DNA of 64,000 bases from Reichenbachiella agariperforans (GCF_900142205.1 NZ_FRAA01000001.1:1510796-1574795); one strand, 5' to 3'. Shown: positions 8,355-17,995, counted from the stretch's first letter. The notes: generated by a model not told the origin, from the sequence alone. Numbers and translations: made by a program.

Positions 8355-9449
8355 TTATTTTGATACTTGAAAAACTTGATAACTATTGAACCCGTCTCTG
8401 ATTTCCATCACTGATACCCGAATAATCGTGTAGACCGGAATGGCTGCAATCATGCCCGAAATCCCCGCTAAACTAGCGGCCGCAAAGATAACAACAAATA
8501 TCTCTAACGGATGTGCTTTGACACTTTTAGAAAAGATCATAGGCTGCAGTACCACATTATCCATCACCTGCACTACGGCAAAGACTGATACGATCTTTAC
8601 AATCAGTATCATAGTAACCTCATCTAACGCGAAATGACCACTAGAAGACAGCCCTACTAAAATCCCAAAAACAGACCCGAGCAAAGGCCCTAAGTATGGA
8701 ATCAAATTGGCCAAGGCAGCAAATACAGCAATCGTCAAAGCATAGTTTACCCCAAAAATAGACAAGCCTATTCCTGCAATAGAAAATATTGCCAACATCT
8801 GTAGTAGTAAACCTATGAGATAGTTAGACAATAAATGTTCGATTTTATGAATTGCAGAAATAAATAACTCGAAATACTGATTGGGCACTATGGAGATCAG
8901 CAATCTGCTAATAATTCCATTTTCTAGAAGGAGAAAAAATGTAATAAAACTCAATGCCATAAAGGAAACAAACACTCCTCCTGTCATGGTCACTACATTG
9001 TTCAAAACACTTTGAAAATTAATATCTCCGAGTACTTCTACCGTAGACCGCTTGATTGTCGAAGTGAAAGTGTGGTCTTCTGCACTGATCAGATTGTACT
9101 CTATCAAAAACTCCTCAGTTGCGACGATCGGCTGTGACAGGTGCTTGTACACTTCATCAAAGCTAATACTCGATATCACATTGATTTGCTCTACAATCAA
9201 TGGAATGAAAAGCAAGATAAACAGTGCTATGACACCAATCACACTACAAAAAGAGAGAAGAATAGCCAGTACTCTAGGCACTTTCATTCTAAAAATATAG
9301 GTTCGACTGATGAAATTCGTCATCGGTCGAAGAATGGTCGCTAATACAATGGATATACAGATATACATGAAAATATCTGAAAACAACCATGCACTAAAGA
9401 TGAACAGTGAAGTGATGAGTATGAGCGACAGGAGTGTACGATTGATCAT
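8355..9449 (-). CDS. AI-2E family transporter (PF01594)
   Basis: A 364-residue polytopic inner-membrane protein with about seven to eight hydrophobic segments: one at the N-terminus (MINRTLLSLILITSLFIFSAW), a middle soluble loop (about 100-145), and a C-terminal cluster containing NLIPYLGPLLGSVFG, a family hallmark. Family members have been linked to AI-2 export, Na+/H+ antiport or other solute export, so the substrate cannot be assigned. A second paralogue lies at 11028-12119. It probably forms an operon with ychF. Confidence 0.88.
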   Translation of the reverse strand: MINRTLLSLILITSLFIFSAWLFSDIFMYICISIVLATILRPMTNFISRTYIFRMKVPRVLAILLSFCSVIGVIALFILLFIPLIVEQINVISSISFDEVYKHLSQPIVATEEFLIEYNLISAEDHTFTSTIKRSTVEVLGDINFQSVLNNVVTMTGGVFVSFMALSFITFFLLLENGIISRLLISIVPNQYFELFISAIHKIEHLLSNYLIGLLLQMLAIFSIAGIGLSIFGVNYALTIAVFAALANLIPYLGPLLGSVFGILVGLSSSGHFALDEVTMILIVKIVSVFAVVQVMDNVVLQPMIFSKSVKAHPLEIFVVIFAAASLAGISGMIAAIPVYTIIRVSVMEIRDGFNSYQVFQVSK

Positions 9450-9464
9450 GCGTTAAAATAAAAA

Positions 9465-9490
9465 AAGCCCTTGGTGGTATCCAAGAGCTT
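9465..9490 (-). terminator. Terminator of the DUF3276 gene
   Basis: AAGCCCTTGG (9465-9474) pairs with CCAAGAGCTT (9481-9490) with one mismatch and a 6-base loop. The minus-strand transcript then enters a T-run (9459-9466). It separates the PUR gene from the permease gene. Confidence 0.7.
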
Positions 9491-9513
9491 CATGATTTCT
9501 TTAAGTGAAATTA

Positions 9514-9879
9514 TTAGTCCCAATTCAGGTCTGAATTACCACTGGTAACACCTACCCTTTCTGATTTATGATTTTCGTCTTGTTCTTCATTATCCTCATC
9601 GAAAGCATCAAAATCCACTTCTGGCATCAGCTCCTCTTTGACATGATCAACGGTTTCGGTGAATGCCTTCATAAATTTGTTAAAATCTTCTTTATACAAG
9701 AAAATCTTATGCTTTTCATAGAAGAACCCATCATCCTTGTACCTACGTTTACTCTCTGTGATCGTAAGGTAGTAGTCATTAGATCGGGTCGCCTTGACAT
9801 CAAAAAAGTAGGTTCTTTTCCCTGCCCTTACCCTCTCTGAGAAAATCTCAGTTCTTTCGTTGTCTTTATTCTCTTCCAC
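9514..9879 (-). CDS. DUF3276 family protein, PUR-alpha-like nucleic-acid-binding protein
   Basis: A 121-residue homologue of the bacterial PUR-domain proteins (PF11680) common in Bacteroidota and Borrelia. The core (about 10-80: IFSERVRAGKRTYFFDVKAT, then YYLTITESKRRYKDDGF) fits the single PUR repeat, whose dimer binds single-stranded or double-stranded nucleic acid. The C-terminus is very acidic (DFDAFDEDNEEQDE), also typical. The start codon is GTG (9877-9879); no in-frame ATG lies nearby. A small CCGAC/GTCGG hairpin is in its leader (9900-9911). It has its own terminator. Confidence 0.88.
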   Translation of the reverse strand: MEENKDNERTEIFSERVRAGKRTYFFDVKATRSNDYYLTITESKRRYKDDGFFYEKHKIFLYKEDFNKFMKAFTETVDHVKEELMPEVDFDAFDEDNEEQDENHKSERVGVTSGNSDLNWD

Positions 9880-10112
9880 TTTTCAGTTTGTTTTGGTTTC
9901 CGACAAGTCGGTTCACTTAGTTGATTAGTTTTTCTAAAACATCCAATATAAGCTAAAATAATTAACAAATCCAATAGGACACCCATAATCTAAATCGATA
10001 TATTCACGCCCGAAAACCAGCTTACTAAATCCTCCTATTTTATCTACATTACTTGATATATATAGACTATAGTCGGTAGTTTTAAGTTTGAACAAAGAAT
10101 AACCTAGAGACC

Positions 10113-11024
10113 TTGAAGCTAGAAATAGACATTAATGCCATCAAAGAAACAGCTAACATAGAGCTGCTAGCCAAACAAATGGTGGAAGGTTTCATCACTG
10201 GGCTACACAAATCTCCCTACCATGGTTTCTCTGTAGAGTTTGCAGAGCACAGCCTCTACAATTTCGGAGACAGCACCAGAAACATTGACTGGAAAGTCTA
10301 CGCCAAGACCGACCGACTCTATACCAAAAAATTCGAAGAAGAAACAAATCTCCGCTGTCACATCGTCCTCGACACCTCTTCATCGATGTATTATCCAGAA
10401 CCTTCTTTGGGTAAAATTCGGTTCTCAGTACTAGCAAGTGCAGCACTTGCGTACTTGCTTCACAAACAACGTGATGCCGTCGGACTGTTTACCTTTTCGG
10501 ATCAGATCACTTTCCAATCCGAAACACGATCTACAGGAGCACATCTGCACAATCTACTCGGACATTTTCAGCGCTTATTCGAGGAAGTACCAGAACATCA
10601 AGCTACCGCTGTAGCACAAACCCTACATGAAATTGCTGACAAAATCCCACGTAGATCGTTGGTGATTTTATTCTCAGACATGCTACATAATCAGAAGGAC
10701 GAACAAGAGACTTTTGCTGCCCTACAGCACCTCAAGCACAACAAACATGAAGTACTTGTCTTTCATGTCAACGATAGTCAAACTGAGCATGATTTTGATT
10801 TTGAAGACCGGCCTTACAAGTTTCAGGATCTAGAAAGTGGAGAGATCGTCAAGCTAAGTCCCGCTGAAGTACAGTCGAGCTACAAACAGCAGATGAAAGA
10901 ATACATGACCGAGCTACAGCTCAAATGCTCACAACTCAAAATAGACTTTATCGACTGTGATATCCATCAGAGTTTTGACAATGTACTATCACAATATTTG
11001 ATTAAAAGATCAAAAATGAGATAA
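10113..11024 (+). CDS. DUF58 domain-containing protein (vWA-like)
   Basis: A 303-residue DUF58 protein. In Bacteroidota these usually sit beside MoxR ATPases and vWA/BatA-type proteins, but here no MoxR gene is adjacent. The opening stretch (IELLAKQMVEGFITGLHKSP) and GDSTRNIDWKVYAKTDRLYTKKFEEE (about 52-77) are diagnostic. VLDTSSSMYYP (about 85-95) looks like a MIDAS DxSxS metal site. There is no signal peptide or membrane segment, so it is cytosolic. The start appears to be TTG at 10113, since no ATG precedes the conserved N-terminus. The stop is 3 bases before the next ATG, so it is translated with the downstream permease. Confidence 0.87.
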   Translation: MKLEIDINAIKETANIELLAKQMVEGFITGLHKSPYHGFSVEFAEHSLYNFGDSTRNIDWKVYAKTDRLYTKKFEEETNLRCHIVLDTSSSMYYPEPSLGKIRFSVLASAALAYLLHKQRDAVGLFTFSDQITFQSETRSTGAHLHNLLGHFQRLFEEVPEHQATAVAQTLHEIADKIPRRSLVILFSDMLHNQKDEQETFAALQHLKHNKHEVLVFHVNDSQTEHDFDFEDRPYKFQDLESGEIVKLSPAEVQSSYKQQMKEYMTELQLKCSQLKIDFIDCDIHQSFDNVLSQYLIKRSKMR

Positions 11025-11027
11025 CTC

Positions 11028-12119
11028 ATGGAAAACCAACGCAACAATGCCATCGCCAATGCGGCCAACTGGATCATCATCACTGTCACAGCTTTGGCAG
11101 TACTCCTTTATTTCGGAAACTTCCTGAAAACATTTGCTATGGCAGTACTGATCTGGTATCTGATCAAAAAACTCAGAGACACGATCGGCCTGATCAAAGT
11201 TGGAAAAATCAAATTACCTAAGTGGCTCATCACCACCTTGAGTAGTGTGATTGTGTTCTTGATTATTTATCTGATTATTCAAATCATCGGCTCCAATATT
11301 CGGAAGCTTACTCAAGAACTTCCCCAACATAGCGAAAACATCAACATTGCGCTTCAATACATCGAGACTCAGTTTGGGATCGAAGACCTTTCTCAAAATT
11401 TTTCGAAATTCATCGAGAAATACCAAACCGAGATGTTGGGATACGCAGGGTCTTTTGCTGGGGCAGTGGGAAAATCCCTAATGGTGATCGTCTATGTTAT
11501 TTTCCTCCTATTGGAAGAAAGCCTCTTTGGCATCAAAATAGACAAAGTCCTAAAAACAACACAACGAGGAACCAACATTCAGAAAATTGGAAGTGCCATT
11601 ACCCTGCTTTTTGACCAGTACCTGTCTGTCAAAATTTTCACCAGTTTCCTGACAGGGTTATTGAGTTATTTTGCTCTGCTAATTCTAGGAGTAGAACTAG
11701 CGGGACTATGGGCTTTTCTAATTTTCCTATTCAATTTCATCCCTACCATAGGATCAGTAATTGCAACCGCTTTCCCTGCACTGTTTGCCTTAATGCAAAA
11801 CGGTACTATGAACATTTTTGTCTTAGTTCTCATCTTGGTGGGCGGTATCCAAGTCCTCGTAGGGAGTCTAATAGAACCCCGCATCATGGGCGAAAAACTA
11901 AACATCAGTCCACTGGTAGTTATATTGGGGCTTGGCCTATGGGGATTCATCTGGGGAGTGATAGGCATGCTACTCTCTGTCCCCATCACCGCCACGATGA
12001 TCATCGTATGTAGTCAGTTCGAGAACACCAAGCCCATCGCTATCCTGCTATCCAAAAATGGAGACATAGGATTAATCAAAAAAGAAGTTGAGGACATAGA
12101 GGTAGACGAAAATCTATAA
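11028..12119 (+). CDS. AI-2E family transporter, second paralogue
   Basis: A 363-residue inner-membrane permease of the same family as 8355-9449 but clearly diverged. Hydrophobic segments fall at about 10-50, 65-85, 145-165, 205-275 and 295-330. The hallmark LFNFIPTIGSVIATAFPAL is at about 233-251. The C-terminal tail is charged (KKEVEDIEVDEN). It follows the DUF58 gene after 3 bases, a pairing that suggests co-regulation. The substrate is unknown. Confidence 0.88.
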   Translation: MENQRNNAIANAANWIIITVTALAVLLYFGNFLKTFAMAVLIWYLIKKLRDTIGLIKVGKIKLPKWLITTLSSVIVFLIIYLIIQIIGSNIRKLTQELPQHSENINIALQYIETQFGIEDLSQNFSKFIEKYQTEMLGYAGSFAGAVGKSLMVIVYVIFLLLEESLFGIKIDKVLKTTQRGTNIQKIGSAITLLFDQYLSVKIFTSFLTGLLSYFALLILGVELAGLWAFLIFLFNFIPTIGSVIATAFPALFALMQNGTMNIFVLVLILVGGIQVLVGSLIEPRIMGEKLNISPLVVILGLGLWGFIWGVIGMLLSVPITATMIIVCSQFENTKPIAILLSKNGDIGLIKKEVEDIEVDENL

Positions 12120-12120
12120 C

Positions 12121-12152
12121 AGAAATGTTGAAATAATTATTTTAACATTTCT
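12121..12152. terminator. AT-rich 32-bp near-perfect palindrome after the permease gene
   Basis: AGAAATGTT (12121-12129) pairs with AACATTTCT (12144-12152), and the inner AAATAATTATTT is self-complementary; only one G/T wobble interrupts. It begins one base after the stop codon. The low GC and missing T-run make it a weak intrinsic terminator at best. Confidence 0.5.
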
Positions 12153-12207
12153 CAATCCTCAGTATCAAACCTATCAGAGTTCTATTTCATAGAGCAAAAT
12201 GAATTTT

Positions 12208-12215
12208 TACCTTTG
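12208..12215 (+). promoter_or_regulatory. -7 promoter box for the FemAB-like gene
   Basis: TACCTTTG is an exact TAnnTTTG match, followed by CGGAAAAAA. Transcription should begin near 12220, which limits the possible start codons of the downstream gene to positions after that. Confidence 0.55.
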
Positions 12216-12247
12216 CGGAAAAAATTGATGATTGCAGGGTTTGCAAA

Positions 12248-13333
12248 CTGGAGAAAAAAGAAATTAAAGAAATCAATCCATCCAACATACTGCCTCAAAC
12301 AGCCTACTGGGCAAGAGTTAAAGACAAGCAAGGGTTTCAGCCCAGCGGCTTTCAACTAACTGTATCAAAAGACCTCCTATACAATAATTCAGATTCAAAA
12401 AATACTCAGGACGACCTGCTCGTATTGATCAAATATATTAGTAGCGATCTGTGCTATGCATACGTCCCTCACGGCCCTAAACTCGAACCTATCCTAGAGA
12501 ACCAAGGCTTGTTTTTGGAGCAATTATCTGAGACGATCAAACCCTATCTACCTGTCAACTGCGTATTTATTCGCTATGATCTTCTGTGGCAAAACCAATG
12601 GGCCATAGAAGACGACTACTTTGACACATCTGGACACTGGCAAGGGCCACCTCAAGACCAAGTGCAGGAAATGAGAGTAAACTATAAGACGCACCACTGG
12701 AACTTAAGAAAAAGCACCAGTGACATGTTGCCTAAAAACACCTTCTTCCTAGACTTGACACAAAGCGAAAACGAGCTAATGTCCAACATGCGCTACAACA
12801 CACGCTACTGCATCAAAAAAGCCATCAAACATGGGATTCAGGTCAAGGAATATGGAGTCGAGCACATCAGTGAATGGTACAAGCTCTATCACGAGACAGC
12901 ACTTCGTCACGGCATGCCGCTACAAGACGAAAAGCATTTTGCAGACATCTTGAAAAACCAAGACAGCAGCCACAAAGGTGTCAATGTCAAAATGCTCATG
13001 GCCGATATAGATGGGAAGTATATGGCATCCATGTTTTTGGTCTCATCCCATAGACGTGGCAACTATCTATACGGCGCATCATCCACCAACAACAGAATGG
13101 CCAGCTACGTGCTACAATGGGAATCCATCAAAATCGCGAAATCCATGGGCTGCACCGAGTACGATATGTTCGGTTCTGCTCCCAATATAGACAATGCCCA
13201 CCCACTACATGGTGTGCATATCTACAAAAAAGGATTTGGCGGAGATCTACATCATCGAATGGGCTGCTGGGACTATCCTTATAGTCAGCAAGAGTATGAC
13301 CTGTTTCGACTACAAGAGCTGGGCAACAACTAG
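12248..13333 (+). CDS. FemAB-like aminoacyltransferase (peptidoglycan bridge / lipid II glycyltransferase family), non-ATG start
   Basis: GNAT-fold enzyme of the FemABX type, which adds amino acids to peptidoglycan precursors or related acceptors. Motifs: NMRYNTRYCIKKAIKHGI in the first half and YLYGASSTNNRMASYVLQWESIKIAKSMG with YDMFGSAP in the second (typical FemAB C-terminal half). The family N-terminus (EIKEINPSNILPQTAYWARVK) is present in frame from about 12251, well upstream of the first usual start codon (TTG 12425), yet no ATG, GTG or TTG opens it. The frame is open from 12203. CTG at 12248 is placed here as the best guess. An ATG at 12228 is in another frame. The 3' end overlaps the convergent SnoaL gene by 4 bases. 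Confidence 0.72.
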   Translation: MEKKEIKEINPSNILPQTAYWARVKDKQGFQPSGFQLTVSKDLLYNNSDSKNTQDDLLVLIKYISSDLCYAYVPHGPKLEPILENQGLFLEQLSETIKPYLPVNCVFIRYDLLWQNQWAIEDDYFDTSGHWQGPPQDQVQEMRVNYKTHHWNLRKSTSDMLPKNTFFLDLTQSENELMSNMRYNTRYCIKKAIKHGIQVKEYGVEHISEWYKLYHETALRHGMPLQDEKHFADILKNQDSSHKGVNVKMLMADIDGKYMASMFLVSSHRRGNYLYGASSTNNRMASYVLQWESIKIAKSMGCTEYDMFGSAPNIDNAHPLHGVHIYKKGFGGDLHHRMGCWDYPYSQQEYDLFRLQELGNN

Positions 13334-13800
13334 GCTTTTTCCTTACGCATAAAAGTGTCTAGATTTTTGCGAGCGGTTGCTCGTAGCTTATTCTGAAAGA
13401 AAGGTGTCCAACCCACGGTATAACCAAGAGAGCCAAAAGCCATTCGTGCCCATCGATAGAGATCAAATCGATCCGTGTGAGCAACAATTAATCCATCCTT
13501 GAACACAAAGCTTGCGTGAATTTTATTCGATACTTTTCGACCTGTTTTGGAGAAAGAATAATTAGCACCCCAGTCAACACTCCCGTGTTCTCCTTCGGCA
13601 ATCACGTTATCAAAAAATATCTCTAAGTCCGATCCCGCCTTGATTAGCATCTCCCACATGGCACATGCCTCTTGGTAGTTCAGTACACCAAAAACAGGGT
13701 CTTCAAATCTAAGATCAGGGTGATAACATTCCTTCATTGCATGCGCATCCTTTTGACTAAATGCCTTATAAAAATGCTCTATTAATCCAATATGACTCAT
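13330..13800 (-). CDS. SnoaL-like / nuclear transport factor 2 family protein
   Basis: A 156-residue cone-shaped alpha+beta barrel protein. The opening MSHIGLIEHFYKAFSQKDAHAMKECYHPDLRFEDPVFG is the classic NTF2-like start, and ASFVFKDGLIVAHTDRFDLYRWARMAFG the typical end. Members bind small hydrophobic ligands or act as isomerases or hydrolases; no catalytic assignment is possible. Its ATG overlaps the stop of the SDR gene by 4 bases (13797-13800), so the two are translationally coupled and may act on the same metabolite. Confidence 0.85.
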   Translation of the reverse strand: MSHIGLIEHFYKAFSQKDAHAMKECYHPDLRFEDPVFGVLNYQEACAMWEMLIKAGSDLEIFFDNVIAEGEHGSVDWGANYSFSKTGRKVSNKIHASFVFKDGLIVAHTDRFDLYRWARMAFGSLGYTVGWTPFFQNKLRATARKNLDTFMRKEKA

Positions 13801-14648
13801 GGTTTCATCTTTAACACTTTGTACAGTAATTTATCAAAACCCCGGTCAGACATAAACATACGAGGCAAAGTATATTTCAAAAATTTGTTCCTCACCACCA
13901 ATCGAAAAGTCTTGGGTTTACGCTGTGTAAACGTTTTGAAAAGCAATTCGCTTAAAACCTCCACCGGGATCGCTCCACTGGCTTCTCGCTCGGTAAGCTG
14001 ATAAAACCGCATCAAGGATTTGCCATATGGTGACTGCTGCAGCTTCTCACTAGGCTCCTCTACTTTATCCCAAATCGGCGTTTTGATCGCCCCTGGATTC
14101 AAAACCACTACATCTATCCCAAACAACATCAACTCTCTCCGCAATCCTTCGGAGTAGGCATCCACAGCTGCTTTCGAACTACCATAGGGCGTCATAAAAG
14201 GCATTCCGCTACGACTAGCCACCGAACTGATATTGATAATCTTTCCAGGATGCATCACGCCTCCATCCTGCGCACCCAGAAGTGGCAGAAAGGCATTGGT
14301 CACCGCTACCAGTCCGAAAAAATTAACCTCGAACTGTCTGCGAAAATCATCAGCGGTCAAACACTGAACAGGTCCTGTCACAGCAATCCCCGAGTTATTG
14401 ACCAGCAACTGAAGCCCTTGGTCTCCACACTCGCTCGTCACTATTTTGGCAGCCTGATCTATCGCTTCCTGATCCGTCACGTCGATGAGTAAAGGTCGAA
14501 AGAATGCACCAAACCGCTCCACGAGTTGATCGGCATCTTCCATTTTGCGCACACTACCAAAAACTCTATAACCCTCAGAGATAAATTTCTTGGTAGCATA
14601 GTAACCTATCCCTGTTGAGACCCCTGTGATCAGAACATTACCCTTCAT
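13797..14648 (-). CDS. Short-chain dehydrogenase/reductase (classical SDR)
   Basis: A 283-residue NAD(P)-dependent oxidoreductase. Motifs: TGVSTGIGYYATK (about 8-20, cofactor binding), NNSGIAVTG, INISSVASRSGMPF (catalytic Ser) and YGSSKAAVDAYSEGLRREL (catalytic Tyr/Lys). A positively charged residue after the glycine motif (GSVRK) hints at NADP preference. The substrate is unknown. It lies one base from the TrmH gene and overlaps the SnoaL gene, so the three probably form one transcript. Confidence 0.9.
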   Translation of the reverse strand: MKGNVLITGVSTGIGYYATKKFISEGYRVFGSVRKMEDADQLVERFGAFFRPLLIDVTDQEAIDQAAKIVTSECGDQGLQLLVNNSGIAVTGPVQCLTADDFRRQFEVNFFGLVAVTNAFLPLLGAQDGGVMHPGKIINISSVASRSGMPFMTPYGSSKAAVDAYSEGLRRELMLFGIDVVVLNPGAIKTPIWDKVEEPSEKLQQSPYGKSLMRFYQLTEREASGAIPVEVLSELLFKTFTQRKPKTFRLVVRNKFLKYTLPRMFMSDRGFDKLLYKVLKMKP

Positions 14649-14649
14649 C

Positions 14650-15393
14650 TTATTTCTTATTTAGTACCCGTCTAAAGTTATCACAAAACACGGCAGTAGA
14701 CACGCCCACATTCAAAGACTCTGCACCACCATAGGCTGGTATCTTCACTTCCTGATCCAACTGAGCGATCAGTGCTGGAGCTATCCCCGTCGACTCATTA
14801 CCAAACAGAATCAAAGCGGGTTCTTTGAAACTCACACGGTGTATATCGTCTCCATTCAGCGTCGCACCATAGCATGTTTCCATTTGACCTACTACCTCTG
14901 GCAAATCAGCGTACACCACTCTGACACGTGCAAAAGATCCCATCGTGGCAGAAACCACTTTCGGATTGTAGCAGTCCACCGAATCAGGTGAACACACGAT
15001 GGTATCAAATCCATACCAATCTGCTATCCTAATGATAGTGCCCAGATTACCAGGATCTTTAACCCGATCAAAGCCCAACATAGATCTGCTATAATCCAAA
15101 GCCTGTTCTTGAGGAATTTCGGCGATGGCCAGTGCTGCATTATTATTGGTGAATACACCGACCTTACTCAGTTCCTTCTCTGATACCACGGTGCAGGCGA
15201 CAGCTGCCGCAGCGACCTCCTCTCGATAGTTACCCATAAAGGTCTCCGTGACAAAGCACCGATCTACCCTCAATTCTGACCGAATCAACTCTAGCACATT
15301 TTTTGCCCCTTCGACAATAAAACGGTTTTCGAGTTTTCGAAATTTTTTTAATTGTAATGATTTAATGAATTTTGATTCTTTGTTTGAGATCAT
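14650..15393 (-). CDS. TrmH/SpoU-family RNA 2'-O-methyltransferase
   Basis: A 247-residue methyltransferase with an N-terminal substrate-binding domain (KSLQLKKFRKLENRFIVEGAKNVLELI) and a C-terminal trefoil-knot domain. The three SpoU motifs are seen: DRVKDPGNLGTIIRIADWYG, ALILFGNESTGI and IPAYGGAESLNVGVSTAVF. The target could be 23S rRNA (RlmB-like) or tRNA; the sequence alone does not decide. It is the first gene of the minus-strand run and is divergent from tamL. Confidence 0.9.
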   Translation of the reverse strand: MISNKESKFIKSLQLKKFRKLENRFIVEGAKNVLELIRSELRVDRCFVTETFMGNYREEVAAAAVACTVVSEKELSKVGVFTNNNAALAIAEIPQEQALDYSRSMLGFDRVKDPGNLGTIIRIADWYGFDTIVCSPDSVDCYNPKVVSATMGSFARVRVVYADLPEVVGQMETCYGATLNGDDIHRVSFKEPALILFGNESTGIAPALIAQLDQEVKIPAYGGAESLNVGVSTAVFCDNFRRVLNKK

Positions 15394-15554
15394 TCAAATA
15401 GAGTCTTAAAAGCACGTTTATTTCTACTGTCAAAGCGTACCCAAATACTGACAATAGTTTATATTCAAACTTACATAGAATCTTGCTGATAGCATACAAT
15501 AGATATTAATTCCAAAAAGACCACAGGTCTACTGTTCTGACTAGTATTTTACAA

Positions 15555-17984
15555 TTGTCCGCTCCTATCATACAGCGTAGCTTTATTCATTTGGCTATCC
15601 TGCTGACCCTGTCTGTGGTCGTGTCATCCTGTATGGGTCGCCGCTACCTAGAGGATGGAGAAAAACTACTCGTAGATCAAAAACTAGTAGGTGTCAAAAA
15701 ACTGAATACTGAAGAAATCCAATCGCTCTATGCCAACGAGCCCAATGACAAGATTTTGTTCATCCCATGGTCACCCTATGTAGATCTCTACCAGCTCGGA
15801 AAAAAAGCCTACGATTCGAGCAAATATGAACAACGAAAAATCAAGTTCAACAAAAAGTATCAGCAAAAAATAGAGAAGGCTATTCGCAAGGAGAAAAAGA
15901 AGAAAGAAAAAAGACTGCGCGAGAAACTAAGCAAGAAGATCGCCAAGCAAAACCGAAATATCACAGAGGGAAATCAAGCCATGAGACTGGGCGAACCACT
16001 CGCTATTTATGATTCTACCCTTGAGGAAGAAACCGTGTACAAAATCAGGCAATACCTGCATTCCAAGGGCTACTTCAATGCAGAAGTCAGACACGAGAAA
16101 GAAGAAACTTTTAAGCTCGTCACCGCGACCTACATCATCGAACGCCACCCCCCCTACATTATTGACTCTATCTACTACCAAGTAGCAGACTCGTTAATCA
16201 ACGAGCTTTTGGCGGATCAAATCTCAGAATCTACCATCGTCAAAGGAGAAAACTACGAACAAAACAACATCACCAATGAGCGCGAACGCATCAATGAAAT
16301 CATGCTCAACAATGGATACTACGATTTCAGCAGACAATACATCCGCTTCAAAGTAGACTCATCTAGTCTAGGAGACAAAAAGGTAATCGTCGGTGTACAC
16401 GTCGACAATCCAACGGATCAAACACATCACAAAGTTTTTAGATTAGATTCCATCATCTTCAATACTGATGCGGACATCACTGGCATATCCTCCCCCAGGC
16501 AGTACAATGAATACAAAGGGGTAACCTACCAGTTTTACAAGCGCCGGTATCACGAAAAAATTCTCGACTGGAGACATTTCCTATATCCAGACAGTGTCTA
16601 TAGCAAAGCCAACACCATTGAGACTCAAAAGCAGCTATCCAACCTAGATATATTCAAATTCATCAACATCAACTATGACACCACGGGAGGACAGTTCATC
16701 GCCAACATATTTACCAGCCCACTCAAAAAATATCAAACCTCCACTGAGACAGGCCTCAGCGTAAGCCAGGGGCTACCAGGACCGTTCATCAATGCATCCA
16801 TCAAGAATCGAAATACTTTCAAGGGTCTCGAAACAACCGAACTAAGTGGACGAGTAGGTTTCGAAGGGTTGACGGGTGCGACAGAAACAGACAAGCCTTA
16901 TTCGAGTTTGGACTATGGCGCGAACCTGACACTGACCTTTCCACAGTTTATCATCCCAGTCGGAGGCAACATCAAATCCCAGCTCGGGCGATACAACCCC
17001 AAAACCAGACTCGCCTTTGGCCTCAATTACAACTCTAGGATCGAGTATCTGCGAACCAACATCACAGCCGCCTGGGCCTACACTTGGCAGAACTACGAGA
17101 AGCGTCGCAGCTATGTACTCAACCTCTCTGAGGTCAACTTCATAGATTCAAACCTAACCAATGAATACCGCGAATTCCTAGAAGATCTCGAAGCGCAGGG
17201 CAACAATCTGATTAAATCATTCGAACCCTCTTTTGTCAGTAGTACATCCTTTACCGCTACCTATAACATCAACGAGTACGGCAATAAAAAAAGCACCTCA
17301 TCCTATCTCAGGTACAAAGTCGAAACAGGCGGAAATATCATTCAGTCCTTTGACAAACTAAGTCTAAGAAGTGACGTAGAATTCTTCAAGTTCGCCAAGA
17401 TCAATGTCGATTTTCGTCGGACATACCCCCTTAATTCAAAAATCACGCTAGCCTACCGCATCAATACTGGCGTAGCACTCCCTTATGGAGATAACCAAAC
17501 GCTCCCTTATGAAAAGTTCTACTTCGCTGGAGGTAGCAATAGCGTACGTGCATGGGAACCGCGACGACTCGGCCCTGGCTCTTACCTGCCCGTAGACAGC
17601 CTAGGCGTCTACAACAACAACATCGAACAAACTGGCGAAGTATTGCTAGAAGGAAGTGTCGAGTTTAGACATCAACTATTCGGTCCGATACATGGCGCAA
17701 TGTTCATAGACATGGGCAACATCTGGACCATTAGAGAAGACTCTAGTAGGCCAGGTGCCAATTTCGAGGCAAATGACTTCATCAAGGAAATCGCCGTAGG
17801 AGCAGGATATGGGGTCAGGGTAGACTTCTCTTTCTTGATTCTCAGACTAGATGCCGCATGGAAACTGATAGAACCAGGCAGATACAGCCAGACGGACTCC
17901 TACGAGGGACAAACATTTGATCTACCAGACGTACCAGGATACCAACGACTCGTCTGGAATCTAGGGATAGGCTACCCATTTTAA
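15555..17984 (+). CDS. tamL: TamL, TamA-like outer-membrane lipoprotein (BamA/Omp85 superfamily)
   Basis: An 809-residue Omp85-type protein carrying a lipoprotein signal instead of a plain signal peptide: hydrophobic LAILLTLSVVVSSC with the lipid Cys at about 26. This is the Bacteroidota-specific TamL. A charged coiled segment (about 90-135: KKEKRLREKLSKK) precedes POTRA-like repeats (about 150-370), then a 16-strand barrel domain (about 400-809) with the Omp85 motif FYFAGGSNSVRAWEPRRLGPGSY, and the sequence ends in a terminal aromatic (GIGYPF). Its partner would be TamB, which is not in the window. The start is TTG at 15555. hemF follows after 11 bases. Confidence 0.92.
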   Translation: MSAPIIQRSFIHLAILLTLSVVVSSCMGRRYLEDGEKLLVDQKLVGVKKLNTEEIQSLYANEPNDKILFIPWSPYVDLYQLGKKAYDSSKYEQRKIKFNKKYQQKIEKAIRKEKKKKEKRLREKLSKKIAKQNRNITEGNQAMRLGEPLAIYDSTLEEETVYKIRQYLHSKGYFNAEVRHEKEETFKLVTATYIIERHPPYIIDSIYYQVADSLINELLADQISESTIVKGENYEQNNITNERERINEIMLNNGYYDFSRQYIRFKVDSSSLGDKKVIVGVHVDNPTDQTHHKVFRLDSIIFNTDADITGISSPRQYNEYKGVTYQFYKRRYHEKILDWRHFLYPDSVYSKANTIETQKQLSNLDIFKFININYDTTGGQFIANIFTSPLKKYQTSTETGLSVSQGLPGPFINASIKNRNTFKGLETTELSGRVGFEGLTGATETDKPYSSLDYGANLTLTFPQFIIPVGGNIKSQLGRYNPKTRLAFGLNYNSRIEYLRTNITAAWAYTWQNYEKRRSYVLNLSEVNFIDSNLTNEYREFLEDLEAQGNNLIKSFEPSFVSSTSFTATYNINEYGNKKSTSSYLRYKVETGGNIIQSFDKLSLRSDVEFFKFAKINVDFRRTYPLNSKITLAYRINTGVALPYGDNQTLPYEKFYFAGGSNSVRAWEPRRLGPGSYLPVDSLGVYNNNIEQTGEVLLEGSVEFRHQLFGPIHGAMFIDMGNIWTIREDSSRPGANFEANDFIKEIAVGAGYGVRVDFSFLILRLDAAWKLIEPGRYSQTDSYEGQTFDLPDVPGYQRLVWNLGIGYPF

Positions 17985-17995
17985 ATATTAAAAAC

